NCBI RefSeq assembly: GCF_900547735.1
Contig: NZ_URHZ01000014.1
Location: 20,583 to 84,582, forward strand
Length of the DNA stretch: 64,000 nt
Reading direction: 5' to 3'
From: an uncultured Clostridium sp.
GTDB lineage: Bacteria > Bacillota > Clostridia > Lachnospirales > Lachnospiraceae
Shown: in pieces, positions 7,726-15,728 of the stretch
Position numbering within the stretch: position 1 is the first letter of the stretch
Layout of the letters: each line of letters begins with the position of its first letter
Program-made: the position numbers and the translations under genes
Notes under the pieces: generated by a model
The model's input: only the letters and a program-made list of their open reading frames with translations
Database searches by the model: none
What the model was told of the DNA's origin: nothing

Positions 7726-8412
7726 TTATTCTTTTGGGAACCGTTCCGGGGCATAGACAATAACGCCTTCAATCTCCCTGTCCCCAAACTCAAAATTCAT
7801 GTAATAATCCCGGATAAAACAAGTGGTGCAGATTCCGTTCAGGGAATAGATTTCCCCTGTGACAAAATCAATCATAGCATAGGGGCAGCGTTTCCCATCA
7901 GGAAATTCATCCGCCCAGCTTTTGTCCAGCTCTGCAATTTTGCTCATACAATCCGGACAGTACAGCGGGGCAATTTCTTCTAAAGTAATTTCCTTGCCTT
8001 CCTCCCATGACAGGCTTAAATCACAGATACCACGGCCGCCCATGACCATCATGTGACCGAAACGGCCATCACCGTCACCTACCATCATTGTACTGGAATA
8101 CCCGGAATTATCCTTAAGCGTACCGTCATCCTCATATTCAAAAATCCGCAGATCACTGATGTCCCCGCTTGCAAGGTTCAGCACACCGATGGAGTCCAGT
8201 TTGCTGTAATAACTCCAAATACTCCTTGAACCGCAAAGGGCGCAGTCCTCCCTCGCCGCTGTTCCTGACGGTAAGCAAATATGCCGGGTTTCCTCTATCG
8301 TCATACTTTCCTCAACCGCCATGCTTTCCTCTGCTGACCGGGGAGCATCCTGCAAGGAACAACCGCAAAGGCCAAGCAGAAGCACCGTTATCAACACAAG
8401 CCCTTGCTTCAT
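7726..8412 (-). CDS. Lipoprotein with three CxxC-type pairs
   Basis: 228 residues. A signal peptide ends in the lipobox LCGC at residues 15-18, so the mature protein is a membrane-anchored, exported lipoprotein. The body has CALCGS, YCPDCMSK and GICTTCFI pairs, which look like metal-binding knuckles or redox cysteines. The start overlaps the upstream stop (ATGA). No family is recognised. On a conjugative element it could act at the cell surface, for example in exclusion or mating contact, but nothing in the sequence proves this. Confidence 0.7.
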   Translation of the reverse strand: MKQGLVLITVLLLGLCGCSLQDAPRSAEESMAVEESMTIEETRHICLPSGTAAREDCALCGSRSIWSYYSKLDSIGVLNLASGDISDLRIFEYEDDGTLKDNSGYSSTMMVGDGDGRFGHMMVMGGRGICDLSLSWEEGKEITLEEIAPLYCPDCMSKIAELDKSWADEFPDGKRCPYAMIDFVTGEIYSLNGICTTCFIRDYYMNFEFGDREIEGVIVYAPERFPKE

Positions 8413-9239
8413 GGCTCAATTTCATAGCCGGTTTCTTCATCGAAATCCGGTTCATAATCGCCGCCCTGTGCCATTTCCTCTGTCATATCCTTGGCGGCCT
8501 CTAACTGTACGGCAAGGAACAGCGCGTCAGGAGCGTTTACCTCCGGTATCCGGCTTTCCTCCGGCATACAATGATTGTACTGGGACGCATATGCCTGAAA
8601 CCGGTGATTCAGGGTAGCGTACAGGCTGTCCTCTGAAACAATGAGCGCCTCCGCTTCCCCAAATACATTCTTTAACTCGTTCAGGGGAATTGCGCTGGAT
8701 GCCAGATCATAGAATAGGTACTCCCCATGCTTCTGGCCGAACTCCATCGCCGTGGGGGTCATATAATTATCCGCAACCGCTTCATGGACAGCAAAAAGCA
8801 TCTCATGGTTATCCTGAGTAAAACAGATTCCGTTGCGGATTGGCAGCGTGTCTATCACATCGCCCTGCGGCGTCTCAACCGGCGGCCTGCACTCTCCAAA
8901 GTAATCCGACAGGGACACCTTTCCGTCCCGTTTAATATCCTCCATCTGCTGCATGATGGCTGTTTCCGCACGTTTGCAGGCTGCCATCTTACGCTGAAGG
9001 ATCTCATACATAGGGATGTCCTTCATGTTCTCGTCATAGCAGAGCCAGTCGCCGTCCTGCTCCGCCATACTGACCGCCTTGGGCGACAAGTTTTTTTCGG
9101 CTGTTTCCTTTTTTGCCATAACGCCGGTGTGTTCAGTCCCATTCGCGTCCTTGGCAATAATCATGTAAATGTTGAGGGCGATTTCCGTACAGGTGTTGAT
9201 GGTTCCCCATATGGACTCCCCTTGTGGTGGTTGGTGCAT
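8409..9239 (-). CDS. ICE accessory protein of unknown function
   Basis: 276 residues from the ATG at 9239 (GGAGAG seven bases upstream). The sequence has a repeated style (LCYDENMKDIPMYEI and LFYDLASSAIPLNEL) that suggests two related ~90-residue halves of the kind found in other small proteins of this element. It has no signal peptide and no membrane helix and ends in an acidic tail. It starts the leftward operon that includes the lipoprotein. No domain is named with confidence. Confidence 0.65.
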   Translation of the reverse strand: MHQPPQGESIWGTINTCTEIALNIYMIIAKDANGTEHTGVMAKKETAEKNLSPKAVSMAEQDGDWLCYDENMKDIPMYEILQRKMAACKRAETAIMQQMEDIKRDGKVSLSDYFGECRPPVETPQGDVIDTLPIRNGICFTQDNHEMLFAVHEAVADNYMTPTAMEFGQKHGEYLFYDLASSAIPLNELKNVFGEAEALIVSEDSLYATLNHRFQAYASQYNHCMPEESRIPEVNAPDALFLAVQLEAAKDMTEEMAQGGDYEPDFDEETGYEIEP

Positions 9240-9279
9240 ACTTTCACTCTCCTTTTTCTTTTTAGGATAAAATGCTATC

Positions 9280-9361
9280 ACTTACCTGTCAAGTGACAGT
9301 ATATAAAGTTAAAAAACTACCATACAATATATCTAAACCAATCAAGTGGAGGATATATTCT
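9280..9361. promoter_or_regulatory. Divergent intergenic control region
   Basis: This AT-rich gap separates the leftward accessory operon from the rightward ribbon-helix-helix gene. It carries CACTT/AAGTG arms around 9282-9298 that form a small inverted repeat suitable as an operator. The adjacent Arc-like protein is the natural candidate to bind it, by analogy with other self-regulating Arc/CopG genes. No clear -35/-10 pair could be fixed. Confidence 0.4.
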
Positions 9362-9550
9362 ATGGCTACAAACAAAAAAGTGTTTACCCTGCGTCTCGAA
9401 GATGAAATCTTTGACAAAATAGGAGCCTTGGCAACCGCCGAACACCGTTCCCTGACGAACTACATTGAGTATGTACTGCTGAAGCATATCAATGAGGTGG
9501 AACAGGAGCGGGGCGTCATCAAGCCCGATTCTGAAAAAGACAATGACTGA
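9362..9550 (+). CDS. Arc/CopG-type ribbon-helix-helix regulator
   Basis: 62 residues. The N-terminal strand KVFTLRLEDEIFDKIGALA and the two helices around HRSLTNYIEYVLLKHI fit the MetJ/Arc fold. ATG at 9362 is preceded by GTGGAGG. It is one of only two rightward genes in the ICE part, so it likely regulates the divergent leftward operon. A terminator follows directly. Confidence 0.75.
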   Translation: MATNKKVFTLRLEDEIFDKIGALATAEHRSLTNYIEYVLLKHINEVEQERGVIKPDSEKDND

Positions 9551-9587
9551 CGGCTCCGCAGACAGGATGCGGGGCCGTTTTCTTTTT
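9550..9587 (+). terminator. Terminator of the ribbon-helix-helix gene
   Basis: An 11-bp stem with one G-T pair (ACGGCTCCGCA with TGCGGGGCCGT) begins at the last base of the stop codon and is followed by TTTTCTTTTT. Confidence 0.8.
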
Positions 9588-9699
9588 CCCATCTTCCGTT
9601 ATATTATATATTGCTTTATGTGGTAGTGCAATCGCTTTACCTCAAATAATTTATGCTTTTCATCGCAACGGGTAAAATAATATGGTTAGGAGGTTTACG

Positions 9700-9948
9700 A
9701 TGCCGAATAATCATATTGCATTTGAAAACAAAGACTATTATATTGAACTGGGGTTGAACATTGCATTTTACCGGAAACGGGAAGGGATGACACAGGAAAT
9801 GCTGGCTGAAAAGTCGGGTGTCAGCCGTTCTCATTTGAGTGCCATTGAAGCCCCAAATATTATCAGGCCGTTTTCCATGGAGATACTGTTCAATATTGCA
9901 AGGGCTTTGAATGTCGCCCCGTGCAAACTCCTTGAGCTCAGGGAGTAA
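9700..9948 (+). CDS. XRE-family helix-turn-helix regulator
   Basis: 82 residues from ATG 9700 with AGGAGG upstream; an in-frame ATG at 9682 lacks a ribosome site. The Cro/C1-type HTH is LGLNIAFYRKREGMTQEMLAEKSGVSRSHLSAIE followed by LFNIARALNVAPCKLLEL. In the place of the usual helix-3 end the protein reads IEAPNIIRPFSME, a common variant. It probably controls ICE gene expression together with the Arc-like protein. Confidence 0.88.
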   Translation: MPNNHIAFENKDYYIELGLNIAFYRKREGMTQEMLAEKSGVSRSHLSAIEAPNIIRPFSMEILFNIARALNVAPCKLLELRE

Positions 9949-9977
9949 AGGCTTCGCCGCAGATGGCGGGGCCTTTT
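9947..9977. terminator. Bidirectional terminator between convergent genes
   Basis: Arms 9947-9958 and 9965-9976 (AAAGGCTTCGCC with GGCGGGGCCTTTT, two G-T pairs) overlap the stop codons of both convergent genes, with T4 on the plus strand and A-run/T-run on the other. Confidence 0.75.
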
Positions 9978-10662
9978 ATCGTTCCAGCGTATTTTCAATC
10001 TGGCTGAACAGCTTGGTAAAATCAAAAACACGTTCTTTTTTAGAAAGCTCCGGCACAATATCCTCGATCCGGTCGATCAGTGCCGCCACCGAGTCCATAT
10101 CATCTTGGTTTAAGTCGTTGTCCACGGTACGCATTTTGACAAGACCGGCATGGAGGATTTTCAGTTCCGTTTCGGAAAACAGCTTCTTCTCGTCCACAAG
10201 GCCGCTTCTGAGGGCAAAATCCTCAAAGGCGGCCTCTTTGTTGTAAAAATACCGGCGCTGGATGGCGGCGTTCCCATGCTCGGTGTCCTTGCGGTAGGTG
10301 GACAGCACATATTCAAAAATGGGGTGGTGCTTACACGCCAGCACAACGCCGTTATGCTCGTTGATCCTTACCGCGCCGCCCTGTTCCTTTCCTGTCAGCG
10401 CATCATCGTAAGGCTTATCGGCACAAATGCCGCAGGCAATGGCGGTAGTCTTTGCAAGGCTCAAAAGTCTGGCAATCTGTTTCTCGTCTACCTCCACAAA
10501 GGGGTTTTTGATGATGGCGTCCTGCTTGGAATAAAAGGCGACAGGCTTTTCCCGGTGGTAGATGTCCGCCACATAGTCGGGGGAGGACGGCGGCCGGATG
10601 GAGAAGCCTTTTTTCTCAATCGTTTCAAAATATGCCTGATAAAATTCTGTTTTACTTTTCAT
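9976..10662 (-). CDS. ICE accessory protein, paralog family member 1
   Basis: 228 residues, soluble. It resembles the next gene and the one at 18997-19671. All three share a block with an aromatic YFY/YEY, then AAFEDFALRSGLVDEKKLFS, then ELKILHAGLVKMRTVDNDL and a final acidic helix (RIEDIVPEL). Function is unknown. It ends in NTLER, one of seven ICE proteins with a terminal hydrophobic-Glu-Arg. ATG is preceded by AAGGAG. Confidence 0.7.
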   Translation of the reverse strand: MKSKTEFYQAYFETIEKKGFSIRPPSSPDYVADIYHREKPVAFYSKQDAIIKNPFVEVDEKQIARLLSLAKTTAIACGICADKPYDDALTGKEQGGAVRINEHNGVVLACKHHPIFEYVLSTYRKDTEHGNAAIQRRYFYNKEAAFEDFALRSGLVDEKKLFSETELKILHAGLVKMRTVDNDLNQDDMDSVAALIDRIEDIVPELSKKERVFDFTKLFSQIENTLER

Positions 10663-10674
10663 AGGTTACACTCC

Positions 10675-11349
10675 TTATCCATTCTCGTGCTGGAAACACT
10701 GGCGGGGTGACAGTTCCGGTTCTGCGGGGAGATAGCTTTCCATCTTTGCCATGAGCGCATTGATCCGGCTTTCTGCGGCGCTATCCAGTTCATTGTCCAG
10801 ACAGACAGTCCGCGCACAGCAGGACACTAACAGCCGCAATTCCTCCGGTGAAAATTGCAGGGGACTTTGCAGGGTAAGGCCGCTGCGTTCCATGAAGCTG
10901 CCCTGTGCCGTCACCGGGTCATAGAAATACTTCTCCCTGTAAAAACGGCGGCGGTTATGCCCCGGCGCCGCTTTCTGGCAAGTGACAAACTCATAGCCAA
11001 AGAGGGCCGTCTGTCGGCACAGCAGCACCACGGCGGCACTCTCAAACACCTTATAAAAAGAGCCGTTTGTCAGGCTGGCCGGCTCCATCTGCTCCATATC
11101 CCCAAAAGGCGGCTGCACATAACAGTCAAGCTCCCTGCGGCTTTCTCCGGCTGTCTGCTCCAAAGTCCGTGCGTTATCGGCGTCATAGGCTTCATAAATG
11201 ATTTCCCCATCCCGTGTGATGACGCACAGGAGCGGTTTACCAGCGTAAACCTCGGCGGCAAGATCGCCCTCCGGCATGGTTTCCACCCGGAAGCCCGCCT
11301 TACGAAGCCGTTCAAAGAAGTCCTGTAAAAATTCCTGTCTTGTTTTCAA
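10675..11349 (-). CDS. ICE accessory protein, paralog family member 2
   Basis: 224 residues, tandem to member 1 with a 12-base gap. Shared features are the start KTRQEFLQDFFERLRKAGF (compare KSKTEFYQAYFETIEKKGF), the middle RRFYREKYFYDPV, the block SFMERSGLTLQSPLQFSPEELRLL and a C-terminal LDNELD. Start is TTG with GGAGG upstream. It lacks the terminal ER of member 1. It arose by an old duplication, since identity is low. Function is unknown. Confidence 0.7.
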   Translation of the reverse strand: MKTRQEFLQDFFERLRKAGFRVETMPEGDLAAEVYAGKPLLCVITRDGEIIYEAYDADNARTLEQTAGESRRELDCYVQPPFGDMEQMEPASLTNGSFYKVFESAAVVLLCRQTALFGYEFVTCQKAAPGHNRRRFYREKYFYDPVTAQGSFMERSGLTLQSPLQFSPEELRLLVSCCARTVCLDNELDSAAESRINALMAKMESYLPAEPELSPRQCFQHENG

Positions 11350-11350
11350 T

Positions 11351-11614
11351 TCACTTCCTCCGTTTCATCAGCTTTTTATAAAAATACCATGCGCAGTCCG
11401 GCGGCCTGCTCCCCATGGTGCAGCTTGGCACGTTCACAGGAAACTGATACGGGCAGCCCCGGCATGGATGGTCTTGTGGGTATTCATAGGCCGTGGCGCC
11501 GCTATGTTCCGCAACACCACAGCCGTTAAAATATTGTCTTTGCTGTTTTAAGTACACAGTTCTCCTTTCCGGCTCTGAATCTCCCTGCCGGAAAGCGGCG
11601 GGGTCAATGCTCAT
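11351..11614 (-). CDS. Small cysteine-rich protein
   Basis: 87 residues with five Cys in the pattern C-GVAEHS, CRGC, SC, DC, which may bind a metal ion, and a basic C-terminus (KKLMKRRK). It overlaps the end of the relaxase gene by 11 bases and ends two bases before its neighbour, so it is translated from the same message. No known family. A role as a small DNA- or relaxase-associated factor is only suggested by place. Confidence 0.6.
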   Translation of the reverse strand: MSIDPAAFRQGDSEPERRTVYLKQQRQYFNGCGVAEHSGATAYEYPQDHPCRGCPYQFPVNVPSCTMGSRPPDCAWYFYKKLMKRRK

Positions 11615-12821
11615 AGCCTTTATCCTGATATTTCAGGTACAATTCCTTTTTTGCCTCCTTAGACAGATCGCCGCCAGCTTTCAGCATATCCTCAAACTGC
11701 CGGTCATTCGTGCCGGTCATATCGGAAAGCATGGAGAGTGCTTCCAGCAGCATATTTTCCATATAGAACTGTCGGCGGCGCCCTTGGTACTCGGCAGATT
11801 TCATTTCCCCGTCCAGCCGGTTCAGGGTCTTTACCATGCCTAAAATACGGTTGGCGATGATTTTGTCAGCTTCCATGCTGAATTTCTCTTTCATCGAGGC
11901 CAGATAATCCTCGTTCCCGCCATAGAGAAGCGTCATCTTCATCCTGCTCTGCACATAGTCCTCTTTTTGCTTTTGCAGGGCGGGGAAATTCTTCAGCAGG
12001 AACCGCACCAGTGCGTCCACCTGTTTCCTGACCGCAGGCGGCAGAAGCTGATAAGCAATCCGGCCATGCTCCGGCAGGGCAGACTTGATTTTGAATACCC
12101 GGTCTGCCGTTTCCTCCAGCACCGTATCCTTAAAGTCAAAGGTATCGGAAATTTCGTCCTCGGCGTCGTATTCCTCCCGCAGCCGTTTATACTTTTTCGC
12201 TTCGAGCTGCCGGATATGGCTTTCAAAATCGTCCGCCAGTTCATCACCCAGCCGCCTGATTTCAGCGGCGGCAGCATTTTTTTCTTCCCCATATGCCCGG
12301 ATTTTGTCCGGGAAGGTGTCTTTTATCATCTGCCTGCGGATTGCGTTCGGAATGGCGGGCGGGGTAAATGGGTTTTTCACCCGTGAGGACGTATCCCAAA
12401 ACACCACATGAATATGCGGATGGCCTTTCTCCTTATGGAGCGCACACGCCCATTGAAGCGCACTTGGAGCAATCCCGTTTTTCTGTGCGATGGTAAGGAT
12501 GTGGTTGTCTATGTATCTCTGCCATGATTTCTGATCGGTCAACCGCAGTTCCCCGGCCGTGGCCTCATCAAAGGAAACCACGCTGCGGTACATGGTAATG
12601 TGCTTCTTTGAGTTCTGGTAAACCAGTCTCGCAATATCCCGCCAGTCAGTAAACTCGGTCACAGTACCCGGCGTGAGTTTTCCAAACAGGCCATGGCTCA
12701 TGCCCTCGTTTTTGGCAACCCTCGGCCGGGTGGCAATATAGCGGATATGGGCATAATTTTTGCTGGCCGTACTTTTATAGTTGGGATTTTTGAAACGCTG
12801 CTTATAGACTAAGATGGAGAT
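11604..12821 (-). CDS. MobP-type relaxase, start codon non-canonical
   Basis: About 405 residues if translation begins at the ATC at 12821, eight bases after AGGAGGT. The upstream frame encodes a conserved-looking N-terminus (VYKQRFKNPNYKSTASKN then YAHIRYIATRPRVAKNEG). The HxH metal site is GHPHIHVVFWD. The first in-frame ATG is at 12701 and would delete those ~40 residues, including the RYIATRP region typical of this relaxase group. An in-frame TGA blocks anything upstream. It nicks oriT and leads the strand into the recipient. Coiled-coil and charged C-terminal half. Confidence 0.82.
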   Translation of the reverse strand: MSILVYKQRFKNPNYKSTASKNYAHIRYIATRPRVAKNEGMSHGLFGKLTPGTVTEFTDWRDIARLVYQNSKKHITMYRSVVSFDEATAGELRLTDQKSWQRYIDNHILTIAQKNGIAPSALQWACALHKEKGHPHIHVVFWDTSSRVKNPFTPPAIPNAIRRQMIKDTFPDKIRAYGEEKNAAAAEIRRLGDELADDFESHIRQLEAKKYKRLREEYDAEDEISDTFDFKDTVLEETADRVFKIKSALPEHGRIAYQLLPPAVRKQVDALVRFLLKNFPALQKQKEDYVQSRMKMTLLYGGNEDYLASMKEKFSMEADKIIANRILGMVKTLNRLDGEMKSAEYQGRRRQFYMENMLLEALSMLSDMTGTNDRQFEDMLKAGGDLSKEAKKELYLKYQDKGYEH

Positions 12822-12837
12822 AGGCCGTCACCTCCTG

Positions 12838-13338
12838 TCAGCGTTCCCATCCATCGTCCTCCGGCATTTCGTATTCCTCATCCTCTGCGGCCTTACACGC
12901 ACGGGCATAGTTCTCCATGGTCAAGCGGTATCGGTCGGTTTCCTCCATCAGATAGTCCACACCGGTGGCCGCACTGGGCGGGTAGGGGACATACGGCTGG
13001 TAAAAATGGAATCTGTCCATCATGGCGTCCTTTTTGGGGGCAAGCATATCCATAAATTCATCATACCCATAGGGGCAGTTCCGGCGGATCTCCTGACAGG
13101 CCACATTCAGCCCGGTCAGGGTATCGCCCTGCTCCAGCTTGGACAGCACCAGCCCGCCTATCGGTTCCTCCGCCGTAAGCTGTACCTTGACTGCTTCCGT
13201 GCCGCCCACGGGCAATTCCCTCCATTCCGATGTGATGCCGATGCTTGCCAGATGATCCCGCAAATCGTAAAGGCTGCATGGCAGGGTCACAACCAGCGTC
13301 CCGCCTCTGGCCTGATTTTTAATCACTCCTGTTATCAC
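12838..13338 (-). CDS. Antirestriction-like/accessory protein (tentative)
   Basis: 166 residues, starting with GTG after AAGGAGG. The start MITGVIKNQARGGTLVVTLPCSLYDLRDHLASIGI resembles the N-terminal part of ArdA-like antirestriction proteins found on many ICEs, but the typical acidic groove region is not clear, so this is tentative. It ends in DDGWER. It lies 16 bases upstream of the proposed relaxase start and probably shares its message. Confidence 0.5.
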   Translation of the reverse strand: MITGVIKNQARGGTLVVTLPCSLYDLRDHLASIGITSEWRELPVGGTEAVKVQLTAEEPIGGLVLSKLEQGDTLTGLNVACQEIRRNCPYGYDEFMDMLAPKKDAMMDRFHFYQPYVPYPPSAATGVDYLMEETDRYRLTMENYARACKAAEDEEYEMPEDDGWER

Positions 13339-13350
13339 AAGTTCCTCCTT

Positions 13351-13827
13351 TCATCGTTCTATCCCGTTTTCTTCCGCCCCGGTTATCTCCATATTGGCGT
13401 ATAGGCGTTCCATCCGCTCATGGAGCCGCTGGGTCTTTTGATACTCCTGATCGTCCAGCGTCAAATTGCCTGTCTCCGGCTCCATTACCACTTCCATCTG
13501 GCCGGCGGCGATATAGCAGGCGGTGCAGGCCAGTTCCATATAGGGATAGCCCAGCCGGGATATATCAAAGGGCGTCACCTTACATTTGCTCGTCCACGAA
13601 AAAAGGTTATGGGCGATGTCAATGATCTGCTGGGAAGTCTCGTCAAACCCTTTGGTCAGGCGTTTGACTTTGGCAAACTCAATGCCGTCTGCCGTGACGC
13701 ACTTCCGGGCGGCCTCGTAAATCTCCGGGTCATGGGATAAAAGATAAAAGGCCGCATGATAGGAACAGTCCAGCGGTCTGTTTCCCGTCAATGCGGCCAA
13801 CTCTGTATAGCGTTGTGCGTGTGACAT
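13351..13827 (-). CDS. ICE accessory protein of unknown function
   Basis: 158 residues, mostly helical with no membrane segment; Cys in SKCKV and LACTACYIAAG. Good GGAGG before ATG. It ends in NGIER, sharing the terminal hydrophobic-Glu-Arg. Lies between two other accessory genes with gaps of 12-17 bases. I do not recognise a family. Confidence 0.6.
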   Translation of the reverse strand: MSHAQRYTELAALTGNRPLDCSYHAAFYLLSHDPEIYEAARKCVTADGIEFAKVKRLTKGFDETSQQIIDIAHNLFSWTSKCKVTPFDISRLGYPYMELACTACYIAAGQMEVVMEPETGNLTLDDQEYQKTQRLHERMERLYANMEITGAEENGIER

Positions 13828-13844
13828 TCCAATTTCCTCCTGCT

Positions 13845-14174
13845 TTAATATTCTTCCTCCGGTTCAAATTCAAAACTGATAAAGTCAGAAAGTATCTGGT
13901 CGATTCCATATTTCTCGTCAATTTCTTCCCGGTACTGCTCAATCAGTTTCAGCTCGTCCTTGTCCGGTGTTTCGCTCTCTCCTGTGCCAACGGAATAAGC
14001 TGCGATGCTGACATTGACTTCTGTTTCGTCCTCGTCCTCCATCAACTCCTGATACTGGTCGCTTTCTTCCAATCTGTCACGGTCACAAATACCCGGCACC
14101 AGAAAACAGATATAATCATGATCCGTGCGTACCTCCACCTCTGAAAAATTCAGGCTGCGGCTGTCAAGCCCCAA
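13845..14174 (-). CDS. Very acidic small protein
   Basis: 109 residues, about one third Asp/Glu, with runs such as MEDEDETEV and FEFEPEEEY. It probably begins with TTG at 14174 and overlaps the upstream gene by 25 bases without a clear ribosome site, so start is uncertain and coupling is likely. Such composition is compatible with a DNA-mimic or antirestriction role, but that is only an idea from composition. Confidence 0.55.
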   Translation of the reverse strand: MGLDSRSLNFSEVEVRTDHDYICFLVPGICDRDRLEESDQYQELMEDEDETEVNVSIAAYSVGTGESETPDKDELKLIEQYREEIDEKYGIDQILSDFISFEFEPEEEY

Positions 14175-14521
14175 TGTTTCATGGCCTGCGCCGCCTTTAC
14201 TCCCGTTAGTTCCTCATAGGCGTTTGACGCTTCAGGAAACTGCGCCATGCTGACCGGCTCCGTAATCTGCATATCTTCATAGGTCTGTACAAAGCCGTAT
14301 GTCAGTTTTTTATAATCGACTTCCTCCTTTTTGAAATCCTGACTGAAAATCTGGTATGCTGCTTCTCCCGAAAAACCGCCATACTCCATATCTCCAGCCT
14401 TGATTTTTGCCGCAAGCATGGCGTGGAGCATGGTTTCATCAGTCGTAACACCCTGAATCCGCATACTGTCATGTCCTGCCCATGCGTCACATGATAATAA
14501 GATATAAATATCTTGTTCCAT
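14150..14521 (-). CDS. ICE accessory protein of unknown function
   Basis: 123 residues from ATG 14521, preceded by GGAGGTGCTT. Soluble; sequence YILLSCDAWAGHDSMRIQGVTTDETMLHAMLAAKIKAGDMEYGG suggests an alpha/beta start followed by helices. No domain recognised. It lies directly downstream of the ribbon-helix-helix relaxosome candidate (9-base gap). Confidence 0.6.
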   Translation of the reverse strand: MEQDIYILLSCDAWAGHDSMRIQGVTTDETMLHAMLAAKIKAGDMEYGGFSGEAAYQIFSQDFKKEEVDYKKLTYGFVQTYEDMQITEPVSMAQFPEASNAYEELTGVKAAQAMKHWGLTAAA

Positions 14522-14530
14522 AAGCACCTC

Positions 14531-15001
14531 CTACAATTTGTCCGCAAGTCTGCGGAGATTGTCAGTGTCCTGCAAAAAGCTGTTAATCTGGAAATCCTTT
14601 TTCTGCATATAGTCCACCCCCAGCGTCACGGCCTCGTTTAACATCTGGTCAAATTCGTCCTCCGTGCCGTCATGGGCCATATTCATCAATACCTTAACCA
14701 GCAGGAAGAATGCCGCACCGTCCAGCTTGCCGGACTTCATCAGCATTTTGGCAAGGCGGCTGGTCTGCTGTTCCATGACCGCCTTAATGTCCTCGATGTG
14801 GTACACAGACGTAAATTCCTGCCGGATAATACTGGCGATAAAATCCACATCCTGCTTATGCCCCTCAATGTTCAGCCCCTTTTCCACAAACTGCCGCACC
14901 AGCTCCGATGTGGTCGTGTGGTTGGTCGCCGCCAGTTTATCCAGAGCTTCCAGCATATCCGGGGCAAAGTTGATGGAGCGTTTCAGGCTCTTTTCAGGCA
15001 T
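14531..15001 (-). CDS. Ribbon-helix-helix relaxosome accessory protein (candidate)
   Basis: 156 residues. The N-terminal 50 residues (LKRSINFAPDMLEALDKLAATNHTTTSELVRQFVEKGLNI) fit an Arc/CopG DNA-binding domain. The C-terminal 100 residues are helical. It lies immediately downstream of the hairpin-rich candidate oriT and two kb upstream of the relaxase gene, the usual place for an oriT-binding MobC-like protein that helps the relaxase. AAAGGGGG lies before ATG. Confidence 0.7.
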   Translation of the reverse strand: MPEKSLKRSINFAPDMLEALDKLAATNHTTTSELVRQFVEKGLNIEGHKQDVDFIASIIRQEFTSVYHIEDIKAVMEQQTSRLAKMLMKSGKLDGAAFFLLVKVLMNMAHDGTEDEFDQMLNEAVTLGVDYMQKKDFQINSFLQDTDNLRRLADKL

Positions 15002-15009
15002 AACAAGCC

Positions 15010-15229
15010 CCCTTTCTAAGTGGTTCCATTCGGAACCCTCCCATATAGGAGAGAACCCCGTTACAGGCTTTGCCTGTAAGCTGTTTTGCTGGCGGGTGGA
15101 ACCCGCCTATTCCTGCCTTAACTCCAAAATCTAAGATTTTGGCACTAAGTAGCCCCCACCGTAGGCGGTGAGGGCTGTTGGTCGCTTCGCTCCCTAAAGG
15201 GCGAAAGCAAAAGTCTGTTCCCGGCCACA
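15010..15229. other. Candidate origin of transfer (oriT)
   Basis: This 220-bp stretch has no credible gene but at least five adjacent inverted repeats: GGTTCC/GGAACC (15022-15037), TTACAGGC/GCCTGTAA (15061-15079), GGCGGGT/ACCCGCC (15091-15107), CCAAAATCT/AGATTTTGG (15124-15142) and an 11-bp pair with one mismatch (15151-15175), then an imperfect one near 15182-15208. It lies beside the ribbon-helix-helix gene and near the relaxase. The nick site cannot be placed by eye. Confidence 0.6.
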
Positions 15230-15346
15230 TCAATAGTGATCCAGAAAAATAGTGGCATATCTGCAAACACGCTTTCCGTGGGCGGCAATCAAAACCAATA
15301 CCGCAAGCCCGGCGATTATGCCGCCGCAAATCAAAACTGCTTTCAT
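15230..15346 (-). CDS. Small membrane protein (38 aa)
   Basis: A one-helix peptide (MKAVLICGGIIAGLAVLVLIAAHGK then a short basic tail) with a very strong AAAGGAGG seven bases upstream of the ATG at 15346. It ends exactly where the candidate oriT begins. Its own ribosome site, the clear helix and lack of overlap support a real gene. Function is unknown. Confidence 0.55.
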   Translation of the reverse strand: MKAVLICGGIIAGLAVLVLIAAHGKRVCRYATIFLDHY

Positions 15347-15359
15347 GTACGGCCTCCTT

Positions 15360-15728
15360 TCATCGTTCCCATTCGTCCTCCTGTGTGGGCTGCTGTCCGC
15401 ACCGCCCCTGCAAATAGACGAAATCAGGAACCTTATCATGATTTCTCGCTTCTTTTAAGATACTGGAAATGACTGCGGCGTCTGCAAGACGGAACTGCTC
15501 ATCCGCTTTTCCGCTGTTATATTCTTCTGCATAAAATACCATGAGGTAATCCAAATCAACAATCTTAGAGTCCATGCCGTTCTGCACCGCTTCCTCAAAG
15601 CTCATGCCATAGTAGCGTTCCACCTCGCTTTTATCCCCGCCGCAGCCATGCAGAATCAGCCCTTCCAGCATTTTTCTGATTTCCGCCTGCTTTTCTTCAG
15701 AAAGCTGGCAGACAAATACCGGCCTCAT
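15360..15728 (-). CDS. ICE accessory protein of unknown function
   Basis: 122 residues, soluble and acidic. Its ATG overlaps the stop of the toprim gene (ATGA). Features are an N-terminal helix (LSEEKQAEIRKMLEGLILHG), then YYGMSFEEAVQNGMDSKIVDLDYLMVFYAEEY. It ends in EDEWER, with the terminal hydrophobic-Glu-Arg. No family is recognised; probably made together with the primase-like protein. Confidence 0.6.
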   Translation of the reverse strand: MRPVFVCQLSEEKQAEIRKMLEGLILHGCGGDKSEVERYYGMSFEEAVQNGMDSKIVDLDYLMVFYAEEYNSGKADEQFRLADAAVISSILKEARNHDKVPDFVYLQGRCGQQPTQEDEWER

